Source: Glandiceps talaboti (Eukaryota; Hemichordata; Enteropneusta; Spengelidae). From it: a stretch of DNA of 22,000 nucleotides. The stretch's first letter is position 1. Each line of letters opens with the position of its first letter. Location of the stretch: contig NC_135554.1 of assembly GCF_964340395.1 (NCBI RefSeq), forward strand, positions 17,732,092 to 17,754,091, in the 5' to 3' direction. Of the stretch, positions 20,786 to 22,000 are shown piece after piece. The position numbers and the translations under genes are program-made. Under the pieces are notes generated by a model, which searched no databases, was not told where the DNA came from, and saw nothing but the letters and a program-made list of their open reading frames with translations.

Positions 20786-21314
20786 ATGATCAGCGAAATG
20801 GCAAGCAGCTCAGAATTCGATAAAACATCCGTTTTCGTACTTTATTCTGACGGTAGTAACAAAACATGGGCTCAGAGACACATAATTGACATGCTAGAAA
20901 GTAACGGTGTTGGATGTTTCCATGAAGAGCGAGATTTCCCACTTGGCGTACCACGAGATAAAGTTATACGTGAGGCTGTCGAGTCACATGTATGTACGAT
21001 TCTGCCGCTATCGCAGAAGTTCATTCAAAAACATGGTGCCTACTTCAAGTCAGTTGTCGAGTGGAGTAAGGGAAATTTACTCATCTGTATCAAAATAGAA
21101 GAACATTTGGAAATGCCTACAGAATTCCGTGACTTGGTTAGTTTGGATTTTACTAACGAGACACAGAGGCAGCATTTGCAGAGGAGATTACTAAAAGCAG
21201 TCCAAAATAAGGCATCTACTTCCTCCTCGCGTGATGTGATGGAATTTCCCGAGTGTGAGTGGACGCCCCCGAGAGAACGCCAACGCCGAACGTCACAACC
21301 GGCCATCATGCCAG
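20786..21314 (+). CDS. TIR-domain protein, first coding exon
   Basis: The exon encodes a Toll/interleukin-1 receptor (TIR) domain at about residues 14-139, counted from ATG 20786. Box 1 is TSVFVLYSD (14-22). Box 2 is CFHEERDFPLG (44-54), followed by the usual helix and strand EAVESHVCTILPLSQKFI (63-80). YFKSVVEWSKGNLLICIKI (86-104) lies where TIR proteins carry the WxxxE-type helix and next strand. After the domain comes a polar tail with Ser-rich (ASTSSSR) and Arg-rich (PPRERQRR) stretches. ATG 20798 has the better initiation context (G at -3, G at +4), giving a protein starting MASSS; an in-frame TGA at 20756 limits further extension. A short overlapping upstream frame starts at 20770. There is no signal peptide or membrane span in this exon, so a cytosolic adaptor or effector is likely, with signalling or NAD+-related roles known for the family. 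The BB-loop reads RDFPLG rather than RDxxPG, and the residue expected to be the NADase glutamate is not clearly conserved. Confidence 0.85.
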
Positions 21315-21379
21315 GTACGTACGTTCAAATGTTACTATGGAGAATTAATAAATAAATGACATGTTAATTGCGTTTACAG
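21315..21379 (+). other. Candidate 65-bp intron of the TIR gene
   Basis: CAG|GTACGT at 21312-21320 is a good donor and CGTTTACAG| at 21371-21379 a good acceptor, with TGTTAATTG as a plausible branch region. The donor is followed by two further GT steps (21319, 21323) in GTACGTACGT. If unspliced, the frame runs to TAA at 21353, and overlapping AATAAA hexamers lie at 21347 and 21351. Confidence 0.6.
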
Positions 21380-21489
21380 GCCAGCGGAGTACTCATGCTA
21401 TGTGCAAAGATTACACAAAGATAGCAGCCAGCCTTTTGCAAATAGTGGGACACAGCAACATGACCAAGCCCATAGTAACAGCCAAATGA
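21380..21489 (+). CDS. TIR-domain protein, candidate second exon
   Basis: With the 21315 donor, the split Gly codon joins G(21314) to GC(21380-21381), and the frame continues 35 codons (starting QRSTHAMCKDYTK) to TGA at 21487-21489, for a product of about 208 residues from ATG 20798. With the 21319 donor the frame instead runs 65 codons (starting PAEYSCYVQRLHKD) to TGA at 21576. Neither tail has a motif I recognise. Which is used cannot be decided from sequence alone. Confidence 0.45.
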
Positions 21490-21691
21490 CCGCGTGTATT
21501 GCATATATAACAACAGGGTTGTATAAGCAACTGCATAATCATTCAACAAATATATATTTGCATACTACTTTAGAGTGAGTCATCTTTGACCCGTCACTTC
21601 CAAAATTGTGGTTCATGTCCAAAAAAAATGTGTGTCTAATAACCCCAAAAACCTCCGGCTACAACACTGTTAAAGAGTAAAAGTGGATAAC
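21490..21691. other. Downstream flank of the TIR gene
   Basis: Probable 3' untranslated or intergenic sequence, with no other gene signal. I see no canonical AATAAA between 21490 and the LINE tail. Confidence 0.35.
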
Positions 21692-22000
21692 TTATTTATT
21701 TATTTATTTTTTTTTTATTTATTTTTTTTTTTTGGGGGGGGGGTTCTGAACTCTATAATTTTATATACATAATTACAAAAATTGAGCAACATATCTGAAT
21801 CACAATCGCTTAATTTTTAAACGTGTAATTTGGTTTCTAAATTGATTTCTAAATTGATCATATGTCGGACAAATTAAAAGAAAGTGGTACTCATCTTCGA
21901 CATCTTCTAACTTACATATGTTACATAATCTATTCTTAGAATCAAAACAATGTCGTCCTTGTGATATAAATACAATATATGGAAATATTTGAGCCAAAGA
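21692..22000 (-). mobile_element. 3' end of a LINE (non-LTR retrotransposon), runs off the right edge
   Basis: On the minus strand, the C-terminal part of a retrotransposon ORF is followed by a ~60-bp 3' UTR, a C run (G run 21734-21743 on plus) and an A-rich tail with AAAT repeats (TTATTTATTTATTT on plus from 21692). This order (ORF end, UTR, A-rich or short-repeat tail) is what a LINE 3' end looks like, inserted facing the TIR gene. Confidence 0.8.
21800..21997 (-). CDS. LINE ORF2 C-terminal zinc-binding segment (partial)
   Basis: This is the last 65 codons of the ORF, ending in TGA at 21800-21802. The first Met here is internal, and the true start lies outside the window. It contains LCNICKLEDVEDEYHFLLIC, a C-x2-C-x9-H-x4-C pattern followed by PTYDQFR, which is the cysteine/histidine motif found after the RT domain of many animal LINEs. 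A 12-bp direct duplication produces FRNQFRNQ near the end. Whether the element is intact cannot be judged from this end; the frame shown is open to the window edge. Confidence 0.8.
   Translation of the reverse strand: MAQIFPYIVFISQGRHCFDSKNRLCNICKLEDVEDEYHFLLICPTYDQFRNQFRNQITRLKIKRL

Noticed and set aside
21040-21309. 89-codon minus-strand frame opposite the TIR exon
   Set aside because: It is a shadow of the TIR coding sequence on the other strand.

Overview
The window looks like intergenic or heterochromatin-rich nuclear DNA from an animal, most likely a marine invertebrate. The reasons are an AT-rich background with no operon-like gene packing, a degraded Penelope-like reverse transcriptase, a LINE 3' end of the type common in molluscs, amphioxus and hemichordates, a TIR-domain exon with eukaryotic splice signals, and very abundant tandem repeats. 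I cannot name the species. Nothing points to bacterial, viral or organellar DNA.

Layout. 1-1815 is an (ACTAT)n array with higher-order duplications. 2040-2830 is a dead Penelope-like RT. 2922-3403 is the same pentamer, mostly on the opposite strand, so the RT remnant sits between long inverted satellite arms. 3404-3503 is a 20-bp minisatellite. 3505-5695 is a repeat complex: a foldback with ~250-bp arms, then ~226-241-bp GC-boxed tandem units, bracketed by a ~40-bp inverted pair. 5700-8600 is mostly single-copy, with a G-quadruplex motif, a ~150-bp direct duplication and a 116-bp foldback. 8632-8853 (minus) is a possible membrane-protein exon. 9930-11500 holds a 52-bp duplication, a four-phase tetranucleotide array and ~195-bp repeats. 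12629-13734 is an element-like structure: 13-bp inverted ends, 147-bp tandem units carrying ATGCAAAT octamers, a CA microsatellite and a terminal hairpin. 15391-18390 is a 3-kb satellite (34-bp and ~70-bp units) with a recent ~1,021-bp internal duplication. 18666-19086 is a TCA/CCA-type trinucleotide array. 20786-21489 is the best host gene, a TIR-domain protein, probably with two exons in the window. 21692-22000 is the 3' end of a minus-strand LINE.

The only gene I am confident is host-encoded and potentially functional is the TIR gene. Its exon ends in three overlapping GT donors (GTACGTACGT), each of which would give a different C-terminus, next to overlapping AATAAA signals. I see no gene cluster or new enzymatic system. 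The most unusual material is structural: inverted satellite arms around a dead retroelement, a palindrome-bearing satellite whose arm changes look compensatory, and a nucleosome-length repeat inside a transposon-like body.
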